Shown here piece after piece: positions 32,901 through 41,576 of a stretch of DNA of 64,000 bases. The stretch is from Limosilactobacillus ingluviei DSM 15946 (GTDB taxonomy: Bacteria > Bacillota > Bacilli > Lactobacillales > Lactobacillaceae). Every line of letters begins with the position of its first letter. The stretch's first letter is position 1. The notes beneath the pieces were generated by a model that was not told the origin of the DNA, made no database searches, and saw nothing but the letters and a program-made list of their open reading frames with translations. Where the stretch lies: NCBI RefSeq assembly GCF_001435775.1, contig NZ_AZFK01000018.1, positions 60,217 to 124,216 of the forward strand, read 5' to 3'. The translations under genes and the position numbers were made by a program.

Positions 32901-35900
32901 ACAACTTAGTGATTCATTAAGTGGTCTTAATCCAGCGTCTAAGCTAGATAAAGGCACGTTAAAAGACATTAAAGATACCTACAACTCAATAGCGAAAAAG
33001 AATGGTCTTGAATTAAGAATTACTGGCGAAAAGGAAGTTGGTAATGTCCTTAAAAAGGTTAAAGACCTGCAAGAAGTTTTGCAAAACGTCAAAAAGGACG
33101 ACGCAAGCAAATTAGCATCTGACGCGTTTAAACAAAACCAAAATGTTGTCAAAGCTCTAAGCGGCAAAAATATGGACAAATTGCTAAAAAGCAATTCCGT
33201 ATATAATAAAAAATTAGACGCTCTTAGAGATAGTTACTCAGTCACGGGTCGTCATACTGGTCGCAATGCCGGTAAGGGTGCCTCGTCACTACACAAGGAT
33301 GAGGATGCACTTCGACAATCGTTTATGGTCGGTCCGAACAACGCAGCCCTTTGGAACTCCAAAGAAGGGCGTAAATTATCGGCCATGGTCGCTAAGGCAC
33401 AAAAATCAACGAGACAAGCTATTGGGGCGTTTGGTGAAAATTATGCGAATGGCATGTTGACCAAGGACGAAGTTTCTAATATGTCAGTGGAGGAGCAAAA
33501 ACTAGCGGGTTTGGGGGTTGTTAAAAACCTTCGTGACCTTATTGCTTCTGGTGCTGATAAGAACGGGTCGGATGTTGCTACCGCTAAAAAGAACTTGAAC
33601 GATGTGTTAACTGCTTCTGGTATTGGCAAAAAGAATATTGAAAAGATTCAAAATGCCGCTTTGAACGGAAGCAATTCGTCCATGATGCGAGCTTTGATGT
33701 CCGGTGGTTTTGGCGCTGGGAATATCGGTGCGATGGCCGGAATAGCCGCACAATATCAACAGCAACACGGCTTTGGGAATAAGGCTATTAAAGCGGCTAT
33801 TCGTGATGAGTCACAGGTCGAAAAATACCGTGGCAAGCATAAAAATGCCGCTAACGCAGAAGCGTTATATGACCCTAATACTGGATTCTTGGATTACGGT
33901 AAGATTGCTAGATTTAATTCTGGTGCTGTTACCACTAAGCGGGGCCGTTCGTTATTTAAGAGTATGGGGAGTAAGTATCAAAAAGACGGAACTATGTCTA
34001 TTGGTCAAGCCCTTGATCTCACGAAAGGTATGGATGGTGACCCAACCAAGATACTTTCCAATATCGCCAAAGGGAAGGCGGCCGCCAATACTATCGCCTC
34101 TGTTGTGAACAATGCCCGTGGGGGGAAAGCTACTGGGGCGCAAGTAGCTGGAGCCATTGCCCAATCACAGGCGATAAGCGGAACCAAAATGAACTATACT
34201 CAGTTTGACGCCGCGCTAAGACAATCGAACCTTACTGGGGAACAGCAAGACGCGGCACTAGCAGCACGTAAAAAGAACTTTACTAAGAATGGTGATGCAA
34301 AAACCCTAAAAGGGTTCGCTGAAGCTACAAAGGGACTAAGCTCACTTTCTAAGAGTCAGTTTAAGGATCTGGGGAAAGCACTTTCTAGTACAGAACGGAA
34401 GGCAGCTTTAAAAGACGCCCAGAACAAAGGGTTATTAACAGCTAAACAGGCTAAGGCTCTTGAAAAATGGTCCAATGGTAACTCAAATGGAAAGACCGAA
34501 TCTTCTACTATGCCCGGCAAGGGTAGTGACGGGAAGCTAAATAAGGTCGAAAAAGCCGCTATTAAATCTGCCGTTGGTAGTTTAAAAGGCGAAAAGGGTA
34601 AAGTTTCCAAGAGTGACTTCAATAAAAAGATGAAGAGTGACGGCCTAAAAAGTAATAAAGATGCCCAACGCAAGGCTTACAACGATTTGTTGAAGGCCGG
34701 GAAACTTTCTAAATCAGCTCAAAAGTCATTGGCTAAACAGCTTGGTTTAAAGGTCCCTAAAACTGCTACGAAGAATAACAATTCTGGTAAAAGCAGAAAT
34801 AGTGGTAATGGTAAAACCAATAAAACCACTAAGACAAACAAGACCACTGATAGTAGTAAAAAGAAAGGCACTGCTAAAGCGGGGCAAATTAAGGCTAATT
34901 CTCAATTAGGGAAGATGTTGGCTAAGGCTTTAGGCTTTGGCAAGAAGTCATCGTCGTCAAAACCTAAGAGTGGTTATAGCTCTACTAAAAAGAAGTCTAG
35001 TTCAAATAACAAGAAAGCCGAAAAAGAAGGGCGTGACGAAGAAAAAGCACGTCAACGCGGGCGTGACTCAGTAAAACGTCAAGCTAATGCAAAAAAGGCA
35101 AGTGAGTCCAAGAAAGCTGTTAAGGAAGCACAAAATCAAGGTAAAAAAGAGGCACAGGCAAAATCTAAGGGGGCAAGCTCCGGAAGCAAAGGGGCTAAAA
35201 AGAGCCAAAAGAAGGTCAAAGTAAAGGCCGACCTTGATACAAAGAGCATGAACTCTAAGCTCAAGAGTGCCGGCAAAAAACAAAAGGTAAAAGTAAAGGC
35301 CGATGTAGATACGAAGAATGTCAAAGGTAAACTACAAAAGGCTGGCAAAGGCGCTAAAGTCAAGGTTAAGGCTGACGTAGACGCCAAGAACGTCAAAGGT
35401 AAGTTACAAAAGGCCGGTAAGGGTACCAAAGTTAAGGTTAAGACTGATGCTGATACTGCCGGGCTGAAGAACAAGATTAAATCTGCAGCTAAAGGTCAGA
35501 AAGCTCGGGTTAAAACTGATGCTGATACTTCGGGCATGGTCAACAAGATTAAATCTGCGGCTAAAGGTCAGAAAATAACGGTTCATGTTTCGGCAGAAAC
35601 GAAGGGATTAAGCAAGGTTAAGAGCCTTACTAGCGCCCTCAATCAAGTACAAAGTAAATCAGTAACGGCTACTGCAACCACTAAAGGTACTGGTAAGGTT
35701 AGAAGTTTAGTAAGTGCTTTAAACCAGGTTACTGATAAGCGTGCTACGGCAACCGCTAAAACCAAAGGGTTGGGTGATGTTCTGGCCCTTGTTGGGGCAT
35801 TGAACCAAGTTACTGACCGTCACGCTACTGTTACGATCACCAAAAGTATCACCGTTACTGAACACCATAAAAAGGGTAAGTCGGTTGGTATTGGGTCCAT

Positions 35901-38799
35901 CCCCGCCGGTGTATCGGCTGATGTAGGTGTGGGCGCCGGACCAACTCAAGCGGTTGGAACGGGTATGCCAGGATCAGTAACCAACTATTCGGCTGGTGGT
36001 GACGATCAAACTGTGAATGAAGACTACTGGCGTTATATGGATAAACAACTCTACACAGGGTTGCCATTGGACGAACAGATCAATAAGTTAGAAAACACGG
36101 TTACCCAAGCTGACGAAGACATGGATAAGTTGATTAGTGTTGCTAAACAACGAATCGATGTTGATAATCGGCAGATCGCTTACCAAAAGCAAATGCAAGC
36201 CGCCTACCAACAAGAAGTCACGGATATGATCAATAAGTTGCGCGGATTCGGCTTCCAGTCCAATGGGAATCGAATTACTAACTTAGGTCATGCGAAGGAC
36301 ATTAAAGGCGATAATGCGTCGAAGGTTGACGAATACCTTGGTAAGTACCAAACGGCCTACCAAAATCTGTCGGAAGCAACAAAGACCATCCAGGACCTAC
36401 AAACCGATATTTGGCAACAGGGTAAGAACCAAGAAGACTATCGGAATACTAAGGACCAAAAGATGGTCGAGAAGCTCCAACGGTCATTAGAAATCCTCAA
36501 CACGGTTGTTGAAAACCATAAGAGCATTATGGAACGTTATGCTGAATCGTTAACGGATCTTGATTACGTTATGAAGAACAAGAATAACGCCGATCAGATA
36601 ATGACGAAATCGGAAGACGTTTACCAATTAATGCAGAAGTTTAATGAGTTGAGTAAGGCTAACTTTGTCGGGACCAAAGAAGCTGATAACGCGCAAAACC
36701 TTTATGAAAGTCTCCAATCTATCCGCGATTCCGTTATGGAAAACTTGGACGCGATTGAAGAACTAAAGAAGTCAATGCGTGACAATCAGATTGCTGCGGT
36801 AGCTGATAACTTAGCTCGCTACACTGATAACTTAAACGACAGCATTGATCGGTTAAAGAACAACGTAACCAACCTTGAAGATGGGTTGCTTTCCGGAACG
36901 GACTACACGGACCTAATTAGTAGCTCATTTGACGTTGCTTCGTTTGATCAACGGACGGCTTACGAAAAGAACGTTGAGGATCGTGTAGCACTTGAGAAAC
37001 AATTTGACGCCGCGTTAGACGCCTTCGCTAAGAAGAATGTTGATCGGACGGCCCAGGTTGCTAACCAAGAGCTACAAATCAACTTCCAGAAGTATAACGA
37101 GCTGGCAAAGATGGCCCAAGACTTTGCCAACAAGACGCTTATCTCCATTGAACCAATTCGTGTTCAGTTTGAATCCAAGGGGTCGGCCAGTGATATGGAT
37201 ATTCCAGGGATTACCCGCAATAAGGAATACCAAAAGACCTCAGAAGAATATCAGAAGCGCATGAATGCTTTGAAGGAAGAGTATGCGAATAAACTAGCTC
37301 GGGCAAACACGGCCTCTGCTAAAGAAGCCTTGAACCAAGAGATGGTTTACAAGCAGCTGAACCTCCAAGAGCAAGTGTTAAAGGAAGAAATCAGTGCAGA
37401 CCAAAAGGCGATCGCTACTCTCCAGCAAATGGCAAAAGACCCGTCCATGAACTCCGAACAGCTGAAGAATATCAAGGATCAAATCAAGGAATACACTGAT
37501 AATGCGATTGAAGCCCAAAACAATATCAAGGAAGCGATCAAGCAACGGTTTGAGTATGAGAAACAGTTAATCGACCAAACGCTGGACAAGTACCAACGAA
37601 TGAGCGAAACGGTCTCAAACTTGGTCACGATTGCTGACGCTTTGAACCTTGATGGTGCTACCCAGGCACGCTTGATCGGGCGCCAAATTGACGCGGATAT
37701 GGATCGGTATGATCTTTACCTCGAAAAGATTGCGAAGATTCGCCAGGAAATGTCGCAATACGAAAAGGGATCATTTGAATACAACCAACTATCCGAAATG
37801 GTTGAAGGATACCAAGCCGACCTAGAATCGTTGATTACGACATTACTAGATGAAACGCGGACCCAATTTAAGAAGTCACTCGACGAAAATATGAAGGCCG
37901 TGCAACGGAATACGTACGGTGGCAAGACGATGGATCAAGCCAAGTTTGATCAAGACCTTTGGTACACGCGCTCCCAAAAGGAACTGCGGATTGAAGAAAT
38001 GCGGCTGAAGATCACGGAATTGGAAGACAAGACAATTGATAAGAAGATTGGTGCCCTGGATCGACAAGAACGATTGTCAAAAGCTGAAGCCGACTATGTG
38101 GACAAGCAATTAGACCTGGCCCTAGCTCAACAGAAGCTGAACAACGCACTCCACAAGCGTGACGTACAGACGATCACTAAGACGGCAGACGGGCGCTTCC
38201 AAAACACTTACGTCTATGACCAAGCCCAGGTCGATGACGCACGGAAAGAAGTTAACACTGACAAGCAACAACTGGAAGACTTGAAGCAGAGTGAAATTAA
38301 CGACTTTAACACCAAGTTTAAGGAAATTATTGACGCCATGACCGATGGCTCAGTTAACCAAGACGAGGCAAAGCGTGAAATTCAAGATCTTGCTAAGAGT
38401 AAAGAATTTGTGCTTGGTGATATTAAGGGCTTTGATCCATCACTACTGGAAAAGCCAATTGAAGCCTACAACAAGTTTGTAGAAACTAATAAGGACATTT
38501 TGAATCGTGCTACGGGGAACAGCACCATCTCCAGCAACAATAACTACCAAGATCTGATGAAAGGATTTACGGAACAGTTTAAGGCTGTTTCTAAAGACCT
38601 AGGGGAAATCTTTGGGAAGGAACTAAAGACGATTCTATACCGTCCAGAAAACGCCGGATTCATCGGTGGGGGAACCACGAACTCCCTCTCAATCCAAAAC
38701 ATGACGGTAACCTTGCCTAATGTTAGAGATATTGATGAATTCCGCGAAGCACTTAATACCTTGCCACAGGTTGCTGCTCAAAAGGCCACGAGTAAGTAA
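29953..38799 (+). CDS. Tail tape measure protein
   Basis: 2948 residues from TTG 29953 (site GGTGAGAG). Residues 1-340 are repeated short beta units plus coiled coil. About 365-570 carry the conserved tape-measure block (SMNEVDRAVTKVTKVVPDSQ, SVGKSVPEYANAVEQWATAG, TGTTFGQLTGMITGAQEATR). A hydrophobic part near 890-930 may cross the membrane during DNA entry. Residues 1540-1880 are Lys/Ser-rich, including five 24-residue repeats, and 2010-2900 a very long coiled coil. The length sets tail length, at roughly 0.15 nm per residue, so a tail near 440 nm is expected. It is the largest gene in the window. Confidence 0.92.
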   Translation: MAEQLQINVRVHLKEGDIQKQIEDQLKGLKDINVDGTARINARLSSKSLNGIKKQLDEAIEGHSKKVTIHTDVKGDKAINNLTRNLRELQKLAEKPIRIHASVVGAGADKALEKAIGKGGKRSGNVEVRTRVQGVASAERQLNSLRRNARDLYQEIERIKTSKNKISPANMTDDLVSHYKNQVAQVEKSLDATRAKMVKLYQNSGMGKNQAMAQVNAEMKDLMKNDGKVVRVRIEADEQGLKTAVKDAESSLKKLISLEKELARSERSARNASLSSAERNAYRARSNFLNEQLSKQRELARVNKQFNEEAYLAAQKDIALSKNIGIAKDARQSTARYSSGRRNTRGFGDSYNVWSALQTAGYSLAGIISSMNEVDRAVTKVTKVVPDSQKAVEKWTKGIYKDASSVGKSVPEYANAVEQWATAGYNLKQSNALAKRSVMGSFVGDVDVNDMVNYMAVPLNSFKRQHLKADDIINSMNEVSNKHAVEMTDLGQAYSKASAVVSATGTTFGQLTGMITGAQEATRAGGDVIGRSIKAISQNFAKMSSGVTATDKKRAEFFHGLGVDLKDSNGKMKSTYQVMDDLSKVWGTLSKQKKQDAALYAAGKEHSAQFTGMLNNWDIVKKATSEAEGQTGLGKSGSAYQEMEKQKKSIQFQLAALGNNWRQFLANLTGGREGIADMLGMANQFLSIGQKLTSSQGLMSTARWAAMTGGILMARRALNGLLRNFNDYLGIGQRREDFARDFEALGVEGRGSRGKVNRRVFARKRFNDEMNKLRGQFGLAPREYIPRKENDVYDPRHSSQENEPQLSGGGYVGGGATKSAAKAEQELASAGKKARTSQKGLGDTMKGVGEHAIMAGGAMKNSARVAEGAATTAAKGASKIARIGSTVKTVGRVALAGVDTVAQFAGAVGLIFDAVTVTGMVLNAFGIHPVKEFTKALHPARTAANALNKSLDATAGSIDKTSQSIENNGLVNGSLKQGIDGAKQLSDSLSGLNPASKLDKGTLKDIKDTYNSIAKKNGLELRITGEKEVGNVLKKVKDLQEVLQNVKKDDASKLASDAFKQNQNVVKALSGKNMDKLLKSNSVYNKKLDALRDSYSVTGRHTGRNAGKGASSLHKDEDALRQSFMVGPNNAALWNSKEGRKLSAMVAKAQKSTRQAIGAFGENYANGMLTKDEVSNMSVEEQKLAGLGVVKNLRDLIASGADKNGSDVATAKKNLNDVLTASGIGKKNIEKIQNAALNGSNSSMMRALMSGGFGAGNIGAMAGIAAQYQQQHGFGNKAIKAAIRDESQVEKYRGKHKNAANAEALYDPNTGFLDYGKIARFNSGAVTTKRGRSLFKSMGSKYQKDGTMSIGQALDLTKGMDGDPTKILSNIAKGKAAANTIASVVNNARGGKATGAQVAGAIAQSQAISGTKMNYTQFDAALRQSNLTGEQQDAALAARKKNFTKNGDAKTLKGFAEATKGLSSLSKSQFKDLGKALSSTERKAALKDAQNKGLLTAKQAKALEKWSNGNSNGKTESSTMPGKGSDGKLNKVEKAAIKSAVGSLKGEKGKVSKSDFNKKMKSDGLKSNKDAQRKAYNDLLKAGKLSKSAQKSLAKQLGLKVPKTATKNNNSGKSRNSGNGKTNKTTKTNKTTDSSKKKGTAKAGQIKANSQLGKMLAKALGFGKKSSSSKPKSGYSSTKKKSSSNNKKAEKEGRDEEKARQRGRDSVKRQANAKKASESKKAVKEAQNQGKKEAQAKSKGASSGSKGAKKSQKKVKVKADLDTKSMNSKLKSAGKKQKVKVKADVDTKNVKGKLQKAGKGAKVKVKADVDAKNVKGKLQKAGKGTKVKVKTDADTAGLKNKIKSAAKGQKARVKTDADTSGMVNKIKSAAKGQKITVHVSAETKGLSKVKSLTSALNQVQSKSVTATATTKGTGKVRSLVSALNQVTDKRATATAKTKGLGDVLALVGALNQVTDRHATVTITKSITVTEHHKKGKSVGIGSIPAGVSADVGVGAGPTQAVGTGMPGSVTNYSAGGDDQTVNEDYWRYMDKQLYTGLPLDEQINKLENTVTQADEDMDKLISVAKQRIDVDNRQIAYQKQMQAAYQQEVTDMINKLRGFGFQSNGNRITNLGHAKDIKGDNASKVDEYLGKYQTAYQNLSEATKTIQDLQTDIWQQGKNQEDYRNTKDQKMVEKLQRSLEILNTVVENHKSIMERYAESLTDLDYVMKNKNNADQIMTKSEDVYQLMQKFNELSKANFVGTKEADNAQNLYESLQSIRDSVMENLDAIEELKKSMRDNQIAAVADNLARYTDNLNDSIDRLKNNVTNLEDGLLSGTDYTDLISSSFDVASFDQRTAYEKNVEDRVALEKQFDAALDAFAKKNVDRTAQVANQELQINFQKYNELAKMAQDFANKTLISIEPIRVQFESKGSASDMDIPGITRNKEYQKTSEEYQKRMNALKEEYANKLARANTASAKEALNQEMVYKQLNLQEQVLKEEISADQKAIATLQQMAKDPSMNSEQLKNIKDQIKEYTDNAIEAQNNIKEAIKQRFEYEKQLIDQTLDKYQRMSETVSNLVTIADALNLDGATQARLIGRQIDADMDRYDLYLEKIAKIRQEMSQYEKGSFEYNQLSEMVEGYQADLESLITTLLDETRTQFKKSLDENMKAVQRNTYGGKTMDQAKFDQDLWYTRSQKELRIEEMRLKITELEDKTIDKKIGALDRQERLSKAEADYVDKQLDLALAQQKLNNALHKRDVQTITKTADGRFQNTYVYDQAQVDDARKEVNTDKQQLEDLKQSEINDFNTKFKEIIDAMTDGSVNQDEAKREIQDLAKSKEFVLGDIKGFDPSLLEKPIEAYNKFVETNKDILNRATGNSTISSNNNYQDLMKGFTEQFKAVSKDLGEIFGKELKTILYRPENAGFIGGGTTNSLSIQNMTVTLPNVRDIDEFREALNTLPQVAAQKATSK
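35212..35571 (+). repeat. Five 72-bp tandem repeats in the tape measure gene
   Basis: Starting at 35212 the protein repeats a 24-residue unit five times, of the form KVKVKADVDTKNVKGKLQKA plus GKG(A/T). Copies two and three are nearly identical, later ones drift to KTDADTxGxxNKIKSAAKGQ. A second series follows (GKVRSLVSALNQVTDKRATA type, three copies, to about 35850). Changes in copy number would alter tail length in steps. Confidence 0.8.
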
Positions 38800-38809
38800 C
38801 GGTAAGGAA

Positions 38810-38837
38810 GCCGGGTTCATCCCCGGCAATACATAAT
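38810..38837 (+). terminator. Hairpin plus TACATAAT element
   Basis: The stem GCCGGG/CCCGGC (38810-38827) is followed by AA and TACATAAT (38830-38837). It lies 11 bases after the tape measure stop. There is no T run, so it is either a weak terminator or an mRNA end/processing element. Confidence 0.45.
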
Positions 38838-38864
38838 CCAAAAATCTAAAAACGAAAGGGGTTA

Positions 38865-40535
38865 ATGTGGTTGACCCAACCAACACTTAATCAAGTCCCA
38901 AATTATGACGCGACGAATTCATACACGTTCAAGTTCATGTATCTTGGGGCGGAATCGACAACGAAAAATATCTTGTCGATACGAGAAGATCGACCCGACT
39001 CGAAACCCATTTATGAAAAAGAGCAAATCTCGATGGATAAAAACCATATTTTATCGCCAGGAACTCTTAACAATGGGAATACTTACTTAGCTAAAGTTCG
39101 GGTAATCATTAATAATCAAACGGGTGAACAGTCGGAATGGTCGCCAGAAATTCGGTTTACTTGCTATGACACACCGGTAATTCGGTTTGATACGATCGAC
39201 CAAAAACAATTCATCTATACCAACGATGTTTTGATGTCGGCATTGTATTCTCAAAAGCAAAACGAACCCGTTGAACATTATCAATTCACCCTTTACGATC
39301 AACGTCACGTGATTTTGCAACGTTATCCGGAACGGGTCCCAACCGCGGCATCCCCAACTCGGTTTAGCGAACGGGTCAGTGATCTTGAAAAGGGTAGGCT
39401 GTACTATATTGGGCTAAAGGTCCAAACCAAGCACGATATTATCTACGAAAAGCTCCAAGAGTTTACGGCGCAATATATCTCACCAAGTATCTCCGGGGTT
39501 GTCCAACCACGAATGAATAAGGATGATGGTCAGATCGTCGTCGACTTATTCTTAAAACAATTATTGGGGACGTCAGCACGGGCGTATGTGCCGAAAAGAG
39601 ACAATTCGGCCCCAACTCATTACACCTATTGGAAAGATGACTATGTGGTAGTCCCTAAAGAAAACCCGCTGATGTTTACCAACCTGGCGATGGCAAAGGC
39701 CCGGGGATGGATTGCTAAGATCTGGCTCATGAACGTTCAAAACGGGGTATTCCTAGACTTTGCTCCGAAAGAAAGTAAGGGTAATCATATTAAGTTTGTT
39801 AAATATGATGACTACATTACTTGTGAGAAGGTCTTTGGGAATGTTAAGTACGTCACACGGTCTAATAAAATCCCGGGATTGAAGTTGCGCCCATTCTTTA
39901 TGTTCATTCGGGTTCATGCTTACCGAGTTGAAATTGTAATCCAACCAGACACGACTTATGCCGGGGACGATGGTGATAGCGGTGGCAAACAACAAAATGA
40001 GTTGTCTGAATATCCGAACGTCACCAAGAGTACCCAAGCATTAATTGACGCGCAAAATGCCAAAATGACCGCGGCATTGAATCAATTACACGCTACCCAT
40101 AATGCAGAATGGCAAAAGTATGCGACCCAAGTTGAGGCGTTAATCACTAGTGCGCGGGCCGGAATCTATTCTCACAATGAACTACGGGACAGAATCCAAG
40201 AAATTGACAATCGTTATTGGAAATACTTTAACGAAGTCGAAATGGTCAACTACTGGAAGGAAATCAAGCGGGTTAATGATGAAAATGAAGCGGCCTACAA
40301 AGCCTACCGGGAAGAATATATCTACCGGGTTTACGAAGTGCTTTACAACATTCAGCATGGCTCAATGACGCTTGCCGATGGCCGGGACAAGTTGAACTCA
40401 TACAACACGGTTTACGGTATGATTTTGCGGGAAATTATTGACTTTAACGCGCCACGAATGACCTTTGAGAACTTTGCCAAGAACTACAACAAATACCTTG
40501 ATGATTATGGGATTATTGATAGCCCAAGACTATAA
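38865..40535 (+). CDS. Distal tail structural protein with FN3-like N-terminus
   Basis: 556 residues from ATG 38865. The TTG at 38871 is an equal alternative because AAAGGGG ends 3 bases before the ATG but 9 before the TTG. Residues 15-110 and 115-205 look like two FN3-like sandwiches (NSYTFKFMYLGAESTTKNIL, NGNTYLAKVRVIINNQTGEQ, KGRLYYIGLKVQTKHDIIYE). Residues 215-370 are a further beta domain, and 400-540 are helical. It lies between tape measure and hub genes, the usual place of a distal tail protein or baseplate wedge. A specific family is not recognised. Confidence 0.55.
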   Translation: MWLTQPTLNQVPNYDATNSYTFKFMYLGAESTTKNILSIREDRPDSKPIYEKEQISMDKNHILSPGTLNNGNTYLAKVRVIINNQTGEQSEWSPEIRFTCYDTPVIRFDTIDQKQFIYTNDVLMSALYSQKQNEPVEHYQFTLYDQRHVILQRYPERVPTAASPTRFSERVSDLEKGRLYYIGLKVQTKHDIIYEKLQEFTAQYISPSISGVVQPRMNKDDGQIVVDLFLKQLLGTSARAYVPKRDNSAPTHYTYWKDDYVVVPKENPLMFTNLAMAKARGWIAKIWLMNVQNGVFLDFAPKESKGNHIKFVKYDDYITCEKVFGNVKYVTRSNKIPGLKLRPFFMFIRVHAYRVEIVIQPDTTYAGDDGDSGGKQQNELSEYPNVTKSTQALIDAQNAKMTAALNQLHATHNAEWQKYATQVEALITSARAGIYSHNELRDRIQEIDNRYWKYFNEVEMVNYWKEIKRVNDENEAAYKAYREEYIYRVYEVLYNIQHGSMTLADGRDKLNSYNTVYGMILREIIDFNAPRMTFENFAKNYNKYLDDYGIIDSPRL

Positions 40536-40553
40536 GAAGGGAGCGACCGTTAT

Positions 40554-41564
40554 TTGATAATCGGTGTAGATTATTACGGTTACGGCTTTGACCAGATGTT
40601 TTTTGACACCCCAATCCCAACCTCGGAACTGGACGAAGTGACAATGGGGGCGGGGATGTATGACGAAATGTTTGTCAGCGTTGACGAAGATATTGGTCAA
40701 GACCAAACCGTACCAGATGACTGGACTTTGAAAACAATTATGGATGCCGACTTTAACAACTCACTTGAAGCCGGGAGTATTGACGGTAATGGGCATGTGG
40801 TGACCGAAATTCAATGTTATCGGCGTGAGTATATGAGCACGGATAATGAGTGGCAATTAGTCGCCCAATTTGACTACGAGAAGGAATACAACCTATATAC
40901 CGTGGTCGATCGATTTATTGAGAACCACAAAGTCTACCAATATGCCGTAGTTCCACTTGCCAAAGAAATTATGGGGAAGATGTTAATTAACAAAGACCCA
41001 ATCAATAGTGAATTTAGCGGCACGTTTATTTCGGATATTGGAGCCAATTACCCAATGAATATTGACTTCCAATTCTCCGATATGGCATACAACACTAATA
41101 TGAGCACTCAAGTACCGTTGAATGGTCAATTCCCAATTGTGTCGTATGGTAATGCTAACTATCGGACTGGTACCGTGTCATTCCTGCCATTAACGCCACA
41201 ACAAGAATTCGGCTATACCAATAAGATTGATGCTCACGAAGAATTAGTGAACCGGCAGAAGGTCATCGACTTCCTGAACAACGGGAAAGCTAAGGTAATT
41301 AGACGTGATGATGGGGATGTGATTGTTTGCGCGACAACGGGCGTTAAGACCTCGCTTAAGTCTGAAGCAATCGACAACATTTCTACAGTTTCCTTTGACT
41401 TTACCGAAATCGGGAAGTTAGATTACAATACGATGGTTAAAGCCGGTATGATTGCTACGGCTGGTAAGTCTGTCTACACGTATGACGATGCTGGTGATAT
41501 TAACTGGAATCAAGAATACGACCGGGACGGCGATGAACGCAGCCGGCGCAATGTGGTTTTGTAG
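40554..41564 (+). CDS. Distal tail (Dit-like) baseplate protein
   Basis: 336 residues from TTG 40554 (site AAGGGAGCG). Beta-rich, with a first domain containing EIQCYRREYMSTDNEWQLVA and HKVYQYAVVPLAKEIMGKML, and a second containing ANYRTGTVSFLPLTPQQEFG, RQKVIDFLNNGKAKVIRRDD and IDNISTVSFDFTEIGKLDYN. The strand order suits a ring-forming distal tail protein that joins tail tube to hub. It stops 12 bases before the hub gene. Confidence 0.55.
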   Translation: MIIGVDYYGYGFDQMFFDTPIPTSELDEVTMGAGMYDEMFVSVDEDIGQDQTVPDDWTLKTIMDADFNNSLEAGSIDGNGHVVTEIQCYRREYMSTDNEWQLVAQFDYEKEYNLYTVVDRFIENHKVYQYAVVPLAKEIMGKMLINKDPINSEFSGTFISDIGANYPMNIDFQFSDMAYNTNMSTQVPLNGQFPIVSYGNANYRTGTVSFLPLTPQQEFGYTNKIDAHEELVNRQKVIDFLNNGKAKVIRRDDGDVIVCATTGVKTSLKSEAIDNISTVSFDFTEIGKLDYNTMVKAGMIATAGKSVYTYDDAGDINWNQEYDRDGDERSRRNVVL

Positions 41565-41576
41565 GGGGTGACGTAA

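Noticed and set aside
35212..35571. Tandem repeats as a possible origin or iteron array
   Set aside because: They are in frame, code a degenerating 24-residue protein repeat in the tape measure, and show third-position drift, so they are protein repeats.
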